From Bacteroidia bacterium (lineage in GTDB: Bacteria > Bacteroidota > Bacteroidia > B-17B0 > Aurantibacillaceae): 59,733 nt of DNA. The stretch covers positions 1 through 59,733 of the forward strand of contig JAIOZA010000018.1 in NCBI GenBank assembly GCA_021740825.1, in the 5' to 3' direction. Shown piece after piece: positions 13,601-18,120 of this stretch (the first letter of the stretch is position 1; each line of letters opens with the position of its first letter). Under the pieces are notes generated by a model. That model did not search any database, was not told the DNA's origin, and saw nothing but the letters and a program-made list of their open reading frames with translations. A program made the position numbers and the translations under genes.

Positions 13601-16246
13601 GGTAACTGTCCATGAATAAGTTGTGCCTGCTACTCCGCCTGTTAAAGCAATGCTTGTTGAGTTTCCTGAACATAAAGATTGTGAACTTGGGGTTGCCGTT
13701 ACACTCGGTGTTGGGTTTACTGAAACGGTCACTACAAATGGTGTTCCATTGCAACTATTCGCTGTTGGGGTTATAGTATAAACTGCTGTACCTATACTTG
13801 AGCCTGTTGTGCTTAATGTTTGTGCTATGTTTATTCCTGTTGATGCTGTGGCTCCTGTAACTCCAGATTGGGTAACTGTCCATGAATACGTTGTGCCTGA
13901 AACTCCGCCTGTTAAAGCAATGCTTGTGGCATTTCCTGAACATAAGGATTGTGAAATTGGAGTTGCCGTTACACTCGGTGTTGGGTTTACTGAAACGGTC
14001 ACTACAATCGGCGTTCCATTACAGCTATTCGCTGTGGGGGTTATAGTATAAACTGCTGTACCTATACTTGAGCCTGTTGTATTGAGTGTTTGTGCTATGT
14101 TTGTTCCTGTCGATGCTATGGCTCCTGTAATTCCAGATTGGGTAACTGTCCATGAATACGTTGTTCCTGCTACTCCGCCTGTTAAAGCAATGCTTGTTGA
14201 GTTTCCTGAACATAAAGATTGTGAACTTGGGGTTGCCGTTACACTCGGTGTTGGGTTTACTGAAATTGTCACTACAACTGGTGTTCCATTACAGCTATTT
14301 GCTGTTGGGGTTATAGTATAAACTGCTGTCCCTATAATTGCGCCTGTTGTATTGAGTGTTTGTGCAATGTTTGTTCCTGTTGATGCTGTGGCTCCAGTAA
14401 TTCCAGATTGGGTAACTGTCCATGAATACGTTGTTCCTGCTACTCCGCCTGTTAAAGCGATACTTGTTGCGTTTCCTGAACATAAGGATTGTGAACTTGG
14501 TGTTGCTATTACACTCGGTGTTGGGTTTACTGAAACGGTCACTACAATCGGCGTTCCATTACAACTATTCGCTGTTGGTGTTATAGTAAAAACTGCTGTC
14601 CCTATACTTGCGCCTGTTGTGCTTAATGTTTGTGGTATGTTTGTTCCTGTTGATGCTGTGGCTCCTGTAATTCCAGATTGGGTAACTGTCCATGAATACG
14701 TTGTGCCTGCTACTCCGCCTGTTAAAGCAATGCTTGTGGCATTTCCTGAACATAAGGATTGTGAACCTGGAGTTGCCGTTACACTCGGTGTTGGGTTAAT
14801 ATTAACACTAACTGTTTTTGTACCGCCTGGGCATGAATTAAAAGTAGGAGTAATGGTATAAACAACAGAACCACTGCTACTAGTGGTTGCAATTAAATTT
14901 TGTGCTATTAATGTTCCTGAAGATGCACTTGCGCCTGTAGCATTTGTTTGTGTTGTTGTCCAAGAGTATGTTGTTGCTGCAACATTGCTAGTTAATGAAA
15001 ATGAAGTTATCCCACCAGAGCATAAGGATTGTGTTGAAGGAGCTACTGTCATAGTTGGAGCAGGATTTACTGTTACTGTGACGACTATAGGATTACCAGC
15101 ACAACCAGCTTCAGTAGGAGTAATAGTATAGATAACAGTTCCTGAACTCAAACTTGTTGTTGTGAGCGTTTGTGTAATAGTTGACGTTGTCCCACTGCTT
15201 GCCCCAGTGACTCCTGATTGAGAACTTACCCAAGAATACGTTGTTGTTCCAGAATTGCTAGTAAGTGTAATAGAAGTTGTTTGTCCCGAACAAAGAGATT
15301 GTATAGCAGGACTAGCTGTGACTGTTGGGGTTGTTGCCGATGCAACAGTTATTGTTTTAGTCACAGCACCACATCCACTAGTATTATCATTAACAGCAAT
15401 GGTATAGGTAGCTGGCGAAGTTGCACTAATACTTGATGTTGTTAATCCGCCAGGAGCCCATGAATATGTATAAGGCAAAGACCCTCCTGTAACAGTTGTA
15501 GTTAAAGCTAATGATCCCGAACCTGAAGAACATAGCACAGGAGCCGTAGGATTAACTGTAAAGGTTAAGGCTGGTGAAACAAAAACTCTTTGAGTATCAC
15601 AATAATTAGTAGAAGCGCATCCGGTAGCAGATCCACAAACTTTATAATCTATAAAAGTTGGAGCTCCAGCTGTCGGTGTAACTACAGATGTATCACAACC
15701 AGACAGGCAAGATAAAAAAGAATTGTAAGCGCCTGCTGCTCCTGGAAAAACGGATGTCCAAGTAATGGAAGGTTCTGATAATCCTCTAACAGATAAACTT
15801 CCTGTACATCCTGCTCTCAAATTTAAATCTGCTCCAGTGCCAAGTCCAGTACTTGTTGTAATTGTATACGTATCAGACCCTCCGCCTGGATTACAATAAG
15901 TGATACAAAAATTAGTTAAGCCATTTAAACAAGGTTTTGACGAAGGTGTATATAAAGGAGGAGCACAATTTATTTCCCAATTACCATTATTTCCAGTACT
16001 TACCAAAAATTGAATTTGAGTAGCACTTGGATGAACACTTACTTCAAATCTAACGCATCTATCTGACCCAGAACCTTGGCAACATTGACCATTACGGTTA
16101 CTAGTTACCGTATAAGTATTATTAGGATTAGAAGTTAAGTTTGCAGTATATGAAGTTACTGCAGAACATGTTGCACAAGATTGAGAAAATATATTTCCCA
16201 AAGACAAATAACAGATTGTGCTAAATAGAAGTAAAAATTTATTCAT
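1424..16246 (-). CDS. giant T9SS-secreted adhesin-like protein with Ig/PKD-like repeats and CHU_C C-terminal domain
   Basis: A 4,940-residue secreted protein. A signal peptide (about 1-22, ending in FSQ) leads into a unique cysteine-rich domain to about residue 225 and one SprB-like module. It continues with 21 modules of about 90 residues with the pattern P-T-P-x-V-T-A-T-P-x-S-Q-x-LCSGN...YSW...YTITP (DNA about 15.33-9.60 kb), 11 modules of about 80 residues with a YxWSGPNxF core (9.60-6.94 kb), and 16 modules of about 89 residues with an AGxDQxxC...GxWTxxGxGxFxP core (6.94-2.66 kb). Four PKD domains with the W-x-F-G-D/N-G motif follow (2.66-1.70 kb). The C-terminus (PTAFTPNGDGLND, WDGTYKG, PAGTYIYVF) is the gliding-motility-associated type B sorting domain. 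Most modules carry a conserved Cys pair. Architecture, size and the following PorP/SprF gene resemble SprB/SprF of Flavobacterium. A cell-surface adhesin for gliding or attachment is an inference; no enzymatic domain is visible. Confidence 0.93.
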   Translation of the reverse strand: MNKFLLLFSTICYLSLGNIFSQSCATCSAVTSYTANLTSNPNNTYTVTSNRNGQCCQGSGSDRCVRFEVSVHPSATQIQFLVSTGNNGNWEINCAPPLYTPSSKPCLNGLTNFCITYCNPGGGSDTYTITTSTGLGTGADLNLRAGCTGSLSVRGLSEPSITWTSVFPGAAGAYNSFLSCLSGCDTSVVTPTAGAPTFIDYKVCGSATGCASTNYCDTQRVFVSPALTFTVNPTAPVLCSSGSGSLALTTTVTGGSLPYTYSWAPGGLTTSSISATSPATYTIAVNDNTSGCGAVTKTITVASATTPTVTASPAIQSLCSGQTTSITLTSNSGTTTYSWVSSQSGVTGASSGTTSTITQTLTTTSLSSGTVIYTITPTEAGCAGNPIVVTVTVNPAPTMTVAPSTQSLCSGGITSFSLTSNVAATTYSWTTTQTNATGASASSGTLIAQNLIATTSSSGSVVYTITPTFNSCPGGTKTVSVNINPTPSVTATPGSQSLCSGNATSIALTGGVAGTTYSWTVTQSGITGATASTGTNIPQTLSTTGASIGTAVFTITPTANSCNGTPIVVTVSVNPTPSVIATPSSQSLCSGNATSIALTGGVAGTTYSWTVTQSGITGATASTGTNIAQTLNTTGAIIGTAVYTITPTANSCNGTPVVVTISVNPTPSVTATPSSQSLCSGNSTSIALTGGVAGTTYSWTVTQSGITGAIASTGTNIAQTLNTTGSSIGTAVYTITPTANSCNGTPIVVTVSVNPTPSVTATPISQSLCSGNATSIALTGGVSGTTYSWTVTQSGVTGATASTGINIAQTLSTTGSSIGTAVYTITPTANSCNGTPFVVTVSVNPTPSVTATPSSQSLCSGNSTSIALTGGVAGTTYSWTVTQSGITGATASTGTNIAQILSTTSSSIGTAVYTITPTANSCNGTPFVVTVSVNPTPSVTATPSSQSLCSGNATSIALTGGVSGTTYSWTVTQSGITGATASTGTNIAQTLNTTGASIGTAVYTVTPTANSCNGTPFVVTVSVNPTPSVTATPSSQFLCSGNATSIALTGGVSGTTYSWTVTQSGITGATASTGTNITQTLSTTGASIGTAVYTITPTANSCNGTPIVVTVSVNPTPIITSTNSGVICSAGAITIPLTSNVASAYTWIAADNSNTTGESTSIQSTNSINNTITNNTTSAQIVVYTVTPTSTSGSCVGAAQIVSVTVNPTPVMTNTDAAVVCSGSSFSIALTSNVASTYTWIAANNANTTGESITTQTATTLSNVITNTTTSAQVVTYTVTPTTSAGSCAGVSQVINVNVNPKPVMTSTNSAAICSGNSFSIALTSNVASTYTWVAANNANTTGESTTTQSSATLSDAITNNVSTSQIVVYTVTPTSSAGSCLGTPQTVNVTVNPAPTVTATPSSQALCSANTTSIALTGGVAGTTYSWTVTQTGISGASASSGTNIAQTLSTTGTSLGTAVYTITPSANGCNGTPVVVTVSVSPTPSVTATPGSQSLCSGNASSIALTSNVAGTTFSWTVTETNVTGASASTGTLIAQTLSTTTTSSGTALYTITPSSNGCGGTTTVVTVAVNPTPIMTSTNAGVICSGGTITIPLTSNVASAYTWIAADNGNTTGESTTTQSTNSINNTITNTTTSAQIVIYTVTPTTTAGSCVGAPQTVSVTVNPTPVMTNTSAAVACSASSFSIALTSNVASTYTWIAANNANTTGESITTQTATTLSNVITNTTTSAQVVTYTVTPTTSAGSCAGVSQTVSVTVNPIPVMTSTNSTSICSGNSFSVALTSNIPATYSWIASDNTNTTGESTTSQSSSTISDAITNNVITSQIVTYTVTPNSSTGGCLGSPQAVSVTINVVPTLTSVTSATICSGGNVILPLSSNVLSTYTWVASNNLNTIGESITTQTTAAINNTIISSSGNTETILYTATPTSGIGSCIGATNTLTLTINPTPTLTITPAAQTICSGNTATISLSSDVAGTTYSWTSNQLNASGASSGNGSVITQSLNATGIGSGTVNYTITPGIGTCSGLSSVAAITINPTPTVVATPSSQILCSGNTTTITLSSTTAGTTYSWTANQTNVSGATAGSGTLIAQSLTATGSTQGTAVYTVTPSANGCSGIPIIVTVSVNPIPSLTIAPTSQGLCTGSTTSLTLSSNVISTSYSWTASQTNAAGATAGSGTLIAQTITATSASVGTIIYTITPAAAGCAGTPIVTTVSVSPLPVIATLTNNGPICVNGTLNLTASFIAGVTYNWSGPNSFTSAVQNPTITNIPLIGSGVYSVTANLGGCIGPVKTTTVVVNPPPPATLTVSSNSPLCSTNTLSLSVAPVTAATYSWSGPNSFSSALQNPTVTNASTLATGTYSVFVTVSGCGSSGTETVSVIVNQTPSAPATTNNGPLCVGATLSLTASGSATTYSWTGVGGFVNANQNPTLASVSLTNSGIYSVTATSNGCTSNTGTTTVVVNPIPSTPTISTNAPVCVGQNVSLTTNSVSGATYNWSGPNSYTSSVQSPVITNASTVQAGTYSLSLIVNGCSSLINTLDIAVNTAPTTPTATSSPACLNDTLFLFANSAFGSTYSWTGPNGFTSSLQNPFIPNATLAANGTYTVIANNGCSSVPATISVSVTPKPSAPVISSNSPLCEGGSLNLSASNTGTTYLWSGPSSFTASVQNPTITPVSLSNAGVYSVVAAANGCISATRTVAIVINPIPSAPAIGNNSPVCTGQSFNLTVTPVFGATYIWSGPATYTSSVQSPTITNAITVQAGTYSLTVIVAGCSSATAAVTSVTIINTPLTPSLTNNGPLCVGNDLNLTASGSETTYGWTGPGGFTSAIQNPTITAVALAQGGTYSVSATTNGCTSSIGTTTVIINSIPTTPTVSSNAPVCVGQTFSLTTNSITGATYNWSGPNSYTSSVQSPSITNASTVQAGTYSLSLIVNGCASSTGTVDVAINNAAPSPTLSSNSPLCSGDTLFLSALSVGGATYSWFGPNGFTSTIQNPFIANTTTLASGTYTVIANNGCASTPAVITVTVNQKPNTPTITSNSPLCLGNNLNLSATFIAGGSFSWSGPNGFTSSTQTTTIPNITTAEQGTYSVTVTKNGCTSSVAINSVTVNIPSIAGAGFNQTVCANNGTVALTGTVSGGSSTGLWTSSGSGTFNPIASSLTTNYIPSSADTSAGSFVLTISSTNNGACPVSASSVSITITDAPVAIAGSSFAVCANNANINLNGIVYGGSSTGVWTASGSGIFNPNATTLITTYIPSSADTAAGLVTFTLASTSNGQCFATSSQVSIVITDAPIVNAGVDQITCKANPNALLSGTVSPSNSGVWTTLGTGTFNPNATTLNSTYIPSSADTAAGSVKLVLTSANNGGCAAISDTVKISFSDIPTVNAGTTQTVCANNSLVTLIGTITGGGSTGIWTSSGTGSFNPNATTLNASYIASAADTASGVVILTLSSTSGCVVVTDNIAITITPAPFVFAGANISVCSNNSTANYNGSVSGVTSSGIWSTNGSGTFSPDNVTLSGNYTPSATDITSGSVYLILTSTNNGNCNATIDSLKLTITPPPVALAGNDTAICANNNLVLNGVITGGAGTGIWTTSGTGSFTPSSNTLTATYVPSAADTTAHQVLLTLTSTNNGGCLAATDNLTLTINPGPSINAGSDQTICSTSNTVSLTGQVTIASGLQWSTLGDGTFSSASSATTTYSIGAGDITNGQVKIVASSTGNGDCSAAKDTMIINIQQVPFVNAGANQFVCQGIMTVNLNGTITGSSNSGIWSTLGSGTFNSTTALNATYTLSTADTTAGSVKLVLSSTNNGLCNQVSDTLLVTITPAGIASAGNDTTVCSTSSIINLSGVIFGGTGAGQWTSNGTGSFAPSSASLTATYSLSAADIAAGNITIKLTPINSCLPKADSLVITINPKPIVNAGTDQTICSSTSTVSLNGNISGGTTSGIWTTLGSGSFFPNATTLNSIYTVSTADSLAGSVELVLTSTNNGICSAATDTVKIFISNSTSALVGNDTTICSSDSLALNGIIVGGSQAQWTSNGTGVFNPSNTTLNATYVPSAIDITSGIVVIKLTPTSGCQLTADSLVLTINPKPIVDAGTDQTICSTTSTVTLNGNIFGGAAAGIWTTLGSGSFSPNATTLNSIYTVSTADSLAGSVELVLTSTNNGICSAATDTVKIFISNSTSALVGNDTTICSSDSLALIGIIIGGSQAQWTSNGTGVFNPNNTSLNATYVPSAVDVANGSVVIKLTPTSGCQLLADSLIITINPKPIVNAGSNISICASTNTIQLNGNVTNGSTTGIWTTAGSGIFLPNDSTLNGIYQLSTADSTAGIVTLYLTATHNTGCGVTTDSIKVNVTTPAFAFVGNDAIVCANNISSVLSGTINGGTGEGQWTSNGSGLFTPNDTTMNPSYIPSAADIASGNVIITLTPINACAPAADSLVLTITPSPTVSAGADLVLCGSLVPINLVGSINTVPTGAVWTTNGSGTFNPNDSTLNGTYIPAISDEDTLRLVLTTTGNGFCNAVTDTMFVIRNVTPITDFVYSNLCSGQTISFTDSSKVSVGTIVSWSWDFGNGNTSAVQNPTDSYSVSGTYSVSLIINTSSGCTDSITKVLLVNPTPVSSFSFVTACSNDSVRFINGSSINPGVINSWDWNFGDGNSSTAQNPAHLFDSTKVYTVSLTALSDAGCSASFSQTITINPAPIAGFKFQSNCGLLSVNFNDTSLVDGGTINSWNWNFGDNNTSIIQNPTHTYSTTGTYTVILEVSTSNGCKDTVSSVVNLSQSVLAAFIPTGGNYNVNEMISFTNQSTGASNYQWTFADGSAIETIANPQHAFSSPGTYSVTLIVANEAGCIDTVSYLFDINTSGYTIPTAFTPNGDGLNDGFSVLGGPFVEYELRVFNEWGNQIFISNSQGEKWDGTYKGIIQPAGTYIYVFNGKILLGDNLNLKGEVNIIK
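2660..6940 (-). repeat. array of 16 related ~267-bp modules inside the giant gene
   Basis: Sixteen consecutive modules, each beginning near V-x-AG-x-x-x-x-x-C and ending with SADTAxGxVxLxLTSTNNGxC. Most pairs are well diverged, so the array is old. The exception is a recent two-module duplication near 3465-4520. Confidence 0.8.
3465..4520 (-). repeat. 528-bp two-module tandem duplication
   Basis: The segment beginning at 3465 and the one beginning at 3993 are near-identical over most of 528 bp (176 codons, two modules). The boundary sequence ACAATTGGTTT recurs at 3465, 3993 and 4521, each 528 bp apart. Differences are mostly single-base and synonymous, pointing to recent duplication. Confidence 0.8.
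6945..9600 (-). repeat. array of 11 ~240-bp modules (WSGPNxF type)
   Basis: Eleven modules of about 80 codons. Each has an N-terminal NxPLCxG strand, a central YxWSGPNxFxS loop and a GxYSVxxxxxGC ending. They alternate between two subtypes (GPNSYTSSVQSP and GPNGFTSxxQNP), which suggests growth by multi-module duplication. Confidence 0.75.
10680..12900 (-). repeat. trio-pair-trio super-duplication in the giant gene
   Basis: Eight modules in the order A-B-C, D-E, A'-B'-C'. The A, B and C types start ITSTN, VMTNT and VMTSTN and share the core TWIAAxNxNTTGES; D and E are of the VTATP type. A and A' (near 12.8 and 11.4 kb) match each other better than their neighbours, as do B/B' and C/C'. The block therefore arose by copying several modules together. 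Confidence 0.75.
12901..14790 (-). repeat. exact 7 x 270-bp tandem array
   Basis: The marker ACACTCGGTG recurs with an exact 270-bp period, ending at 14790, 14520, 14250, 13980, 13710, 13440 and 13170. This delimits seven in-frame units of 90 codons with very few differences between copies. The eighth position (12891-12900) is diverged and marks the array's end. It is the youngest amplification in the gene and a likely site of copy-number change or assembly collapse. Confidence 0.92.
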
Positions 16247-16327
16247 TATGTTCGTTTTTTAAAATATTTTTCTGAAGCAACTATTTATCAATGAATTCTC
16301 GTTGCTTTCTATTACATAAATTATTTG

Positions 16328-16340
16328 TTTGCAGTGCAAA
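16328..16340. promoter_or_regulatory. palindrome upstream of the giant gene
   Basis: TTTGCA-G-TGCAAA is a perfect inverted repeat about 85 bp upstream of the giant gene's ATG. It overlaps the 12-mer TGCAAAATTTTA (16335-16346), which also occurs 24 bp upstream of the macroglobulin gene. It could be an operator or part of a promoter; function is unproven. Confidence 0.3.
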
Positions 16341-16640
16341 ATTTTAGTTGGAATTATAACACTTAGTAAATATAAAAAAATGTAGGAAAAGATAGTAGAT
16401 TTTTAAAAAAAATCAGATAATCCCTATTCGCCATTCTTTCTATTTTTTGGATTTATACTTCAAAATAGAAAAATTAAGTTTCAATTAAAGGTTTTTTAAA
16501 ATTAATGTGCTTAATTCGAGAGAATTATAATAGACTTTTTAATATCAAAATTAATTGCATTTAGATTTCCTGCTTAATTTAAATAAATTTGATATTTATT
16601 GATTTCCAAACAAAAAGAGATCGATAATAAGTCCTTAGAC

Positions 16641-16660
16641 TCCACAAATCTCAAATTCGC
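16641..16660 (+). repeat. direct repeat of tRNA-Ser 3' end and terminator arm
   Basis: Twenty bases match 135-154 (the end of tRNA-Ser plus the left terminator arm) with a single mismatch (A16644 for G138). Together the two copies bracket the giant adhesin and its PorP/SprF partner. Confidence 0.55.
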
Positions 16661-16685
16661 TTTTTATTGTGAATTAGAGCTTTTT
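16650..16685 (+). terminator. hairpin with T-tract in the intergenic region
   Basis: An 11-bp stem with one mismatch and one G-T wobble (16650-16660 with 16669-16679), loop TTTTTATT, followed by C-TTTTT. It looks like a rho-independent terminator, but no plus-strand gene precedes it. It may be a remnant carried with the direct repeat. Confidence 0.4.
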
Positions 16686-17232
16686 ACTATATTAAAAAAG
16701 ATTTTATTGAAGTTATATTTAATTCCCCCGTTTAATTATTTTGCAAATTTCGGTTGCATTTGCTTGATAAAAATCACGAATTAAAATTAAGTTTAAATTA
16801 ACCGATTCTTTTCTCAAATCATTCTTAGTGCGGGTTGTTGAAACTTTTTGTTTAAGTTTCTTTTTGTTCGAAGGTTGTAAAGTGCAGTCCGCTGAAATAA
16901 CGGGACGTTTTTCGCAAAAAAATTTATCTTATGATTATTTAATTCTTCGATTAAACACGTTTTAAAATAAACCACTCAACATTGGTTGTTTTTATTAGCT
17001 TTCCTTTGAAATAAATAGATACGCTAAGATTAAATACTATGCTTTTACCTATTTTCTGCTATGTATAGAGTTTTTGCAGTAAAAAAGTTGTTGGTTTAGG
17101 TTAATAATATATTCTTGCAAGTAGAAATAATATGGACCTTTGGACTTACAACAAAAATATAATTTATTGTTTAAGTTTTTTAAATTAACTTAGTTTAAAA
17201 TAAAACAAATAATTACTAGTAGGATTTATTTA

Positions 17233-17808
17233 ATGATTAAAAATAGTATAATATCTCTGAAGCTTATAAATTCTGCCGCTTTTGCTGTGCAAGATGAACT
17301 ATTTAAAGTTGGGCTTTGGTTTGAAGGAAGTAAGCTTGCAGAGACAGAAATATACTGGTGTGCTTTATCTCCATTTTCTCTAAGTGATGCTGATGGATTT
17401 TTTACACATTGTGTTTCACCAGTGCAAAAAATACTTGGCTTTGAACAAGGGCATATTTATATACCAAGTTTTGTGCTATCGCAAAAAATTTGGAAAAAAA
17501 GAGGTTCCATAAGAGATGTTATTAGACATGAGTATGCACATAGTCTAGCTCATTATTACCCAAAATTGATTTCAAAATCAGACTTTAAAAATACATTTGG
17601 AGATGATTACTATACTTATGAACCTATTAAAATGAAAAAGAAAGCATTTATTAGTAAATATGCCAGAATTATGCCAATGGAAGATTTTGCTGAAACATTT
17701 ATGGTATATGTTAGGAGAAAAGGGATTATGCCCTCAACCATTAAAAATAAACAACTCATAAAAAAATGGCAATATATAAGTAGCTTGATAAATTTAATAA
17801 ACAAATGA
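17233..17808 (+). CDS. putative zinc metallopeptidase (HExxH), lone
   Basis: A 191-residue protein with no signal peptide or membrane segment. Residues 99-103 read HEYAH, a zinc-binding HExxH motif inside a helix, and about 50 residues later comes M-EDFAETF (150-156), whose Glu is well placed as third zinc ligand. This HExxH...EDFAET pairing recalls the putative zinc-binding metallopeptidase families of Bacteria (Peptidase_Mx-like gluzincins), although the protein is shorter and lacks their N-terminal zinc ribbon. It stands alone between a gene-free kilobase and tRNA-Asn, so context gives no substrate. The start at 17233 follows an AT-rich leader. I am fairly sure of the peptidase-like fold, not of the role. 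Confidence 0.7.
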   Translation: MIKNSIISLKLINSAAFAVQDELFKVGLWFEGSKLAETEIYWCALSPFSLSDADGFFTHCVSPVQKILGFEQGHIYIPSFVLSQKIWKKRGSIRDVIRHEYAHSLAHYYPKLISKSDFKNTFGDDYYTYEPIKMKKKAFISKYARIMPMEDFAETFMVYVRRKGIMPSTIKNKQLIKKWQYISSLINLINK

Positions 17809-17928
17809 TTTAAAAATTATTAGCAAACATCACACCACTGCAAATATGTGCACGGATTTCGCAAGGTAAAAGTGCTTTTTGTCTAGTTTTTAGCTCAAAA
17901 AAAATCTTTCTGATAAAGGCTTATATCA

Positions 17929-17958
17929 TAAAAAAAGCCACCCGACATTGGTGGCTTT
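17929..17958 (-). terminator. terminator of tRNA-Asn
   Basis: A perfect 9-bp stem AAAGCCACC/GGTGGCTTT (17934-17942 with 17950-17958) with a 7-nt loop. Read on the minus strand it ends in a run of T, just 3' of tRNA-Asn. Confidence 0.8.
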
Positions 17959-17961
17959 GTG

Positions 17962-18035
17962 CTCCCTCTCCTGGGCTCGAACCAGGGACCCCATGATTAA
18001 CAGTCATGTGCTCTAACCAGCTGAGCTAAGAGGGA
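17962..18035 (-). tRNA. tRNA-Asn (anticodon GTT)
   Basis: A 74-nt tRNA on the minus strand. The acceptor strands TCCCTCT and AGAGGGA pair perfectly and the discriminator is G. The anticodon stem CATGA/TCATG encloses loop CTGTTAA, with anticodon GTT at 18001-17999. The T-arm contains GGTTCGAGCCC. CCA is not encoded. Confidence 0.96.
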
Positions 18036-18088
18036 ATCTTTTACTTAATAAGGAGTGCAAATTTAATATCTATTTTGTAAATAAACAA

Positions 18089-18096
18089 TATATTTG
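18089..18096 (+). promoter_or_regulatory. candidate Bacteroidota -7 box (TATATTTG)
   Basis: An exact TAnnTTTG match 24 bp upstream of the PfkB-kinase ATG at 18121. No clear -33 TTTG lies at the usual spacing. The location supports the shorter start over the ATG at 18094, which overlaps this box. Confidence 0.4.
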
Positions 18097-18120
18097 TGTA
18101 AATATTTTAATCTTTTTTTT

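Larger units (their letters stand above)
16247..17232. other. about 1 kb intergenic region with no credible gene
   Basis: Very AT-rich sequence between the giant gene's start and the metallopeptidase. The only plus-strand frame of note (16599-16784, 61 codons) has no recognisable protein features. It contains a palindrome (16328-16340), a hairpin at 16650-16679 that shares its left arm with the tRNA-Ser terminator, and a small inverted repeat GAAACTT/AAGTTTC at 16840-16860 followed by TTTTT. The slightly less AT-rich stretch near 16,830-16,920 encodes nothing I recognise. Confidence 0.6.

Noticed and set aside
12901..14790. CRISPR-like periodicity
   Set aside because: The units are 270 bp, in frame, without short repeats separated by unique spacers, and no cas genes are nearby.
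12939..14861. Series of small overlapping reading frames on both strands with repeated sequence
   Set aside because: They are frame shadows of the 270-bp tandem array in the giant gene; their regular recurrence reflects the repeat period, not coding.
1..16660. Integrated mobile island at tRNA-Ser
   Set aside because: Only the direct repeat supports it; there is no integrase, relaxase, transposase or phage gene, so it is reported as a finding rather than a called element.
16599..16784. 61-codon plus-strand reading frame in the gene-free kilobase
   Set aside because: No signal peptide or domain, AT-rich composition like the surrounding non-coding DNA, and it runs through a hairpin with a T-tract.
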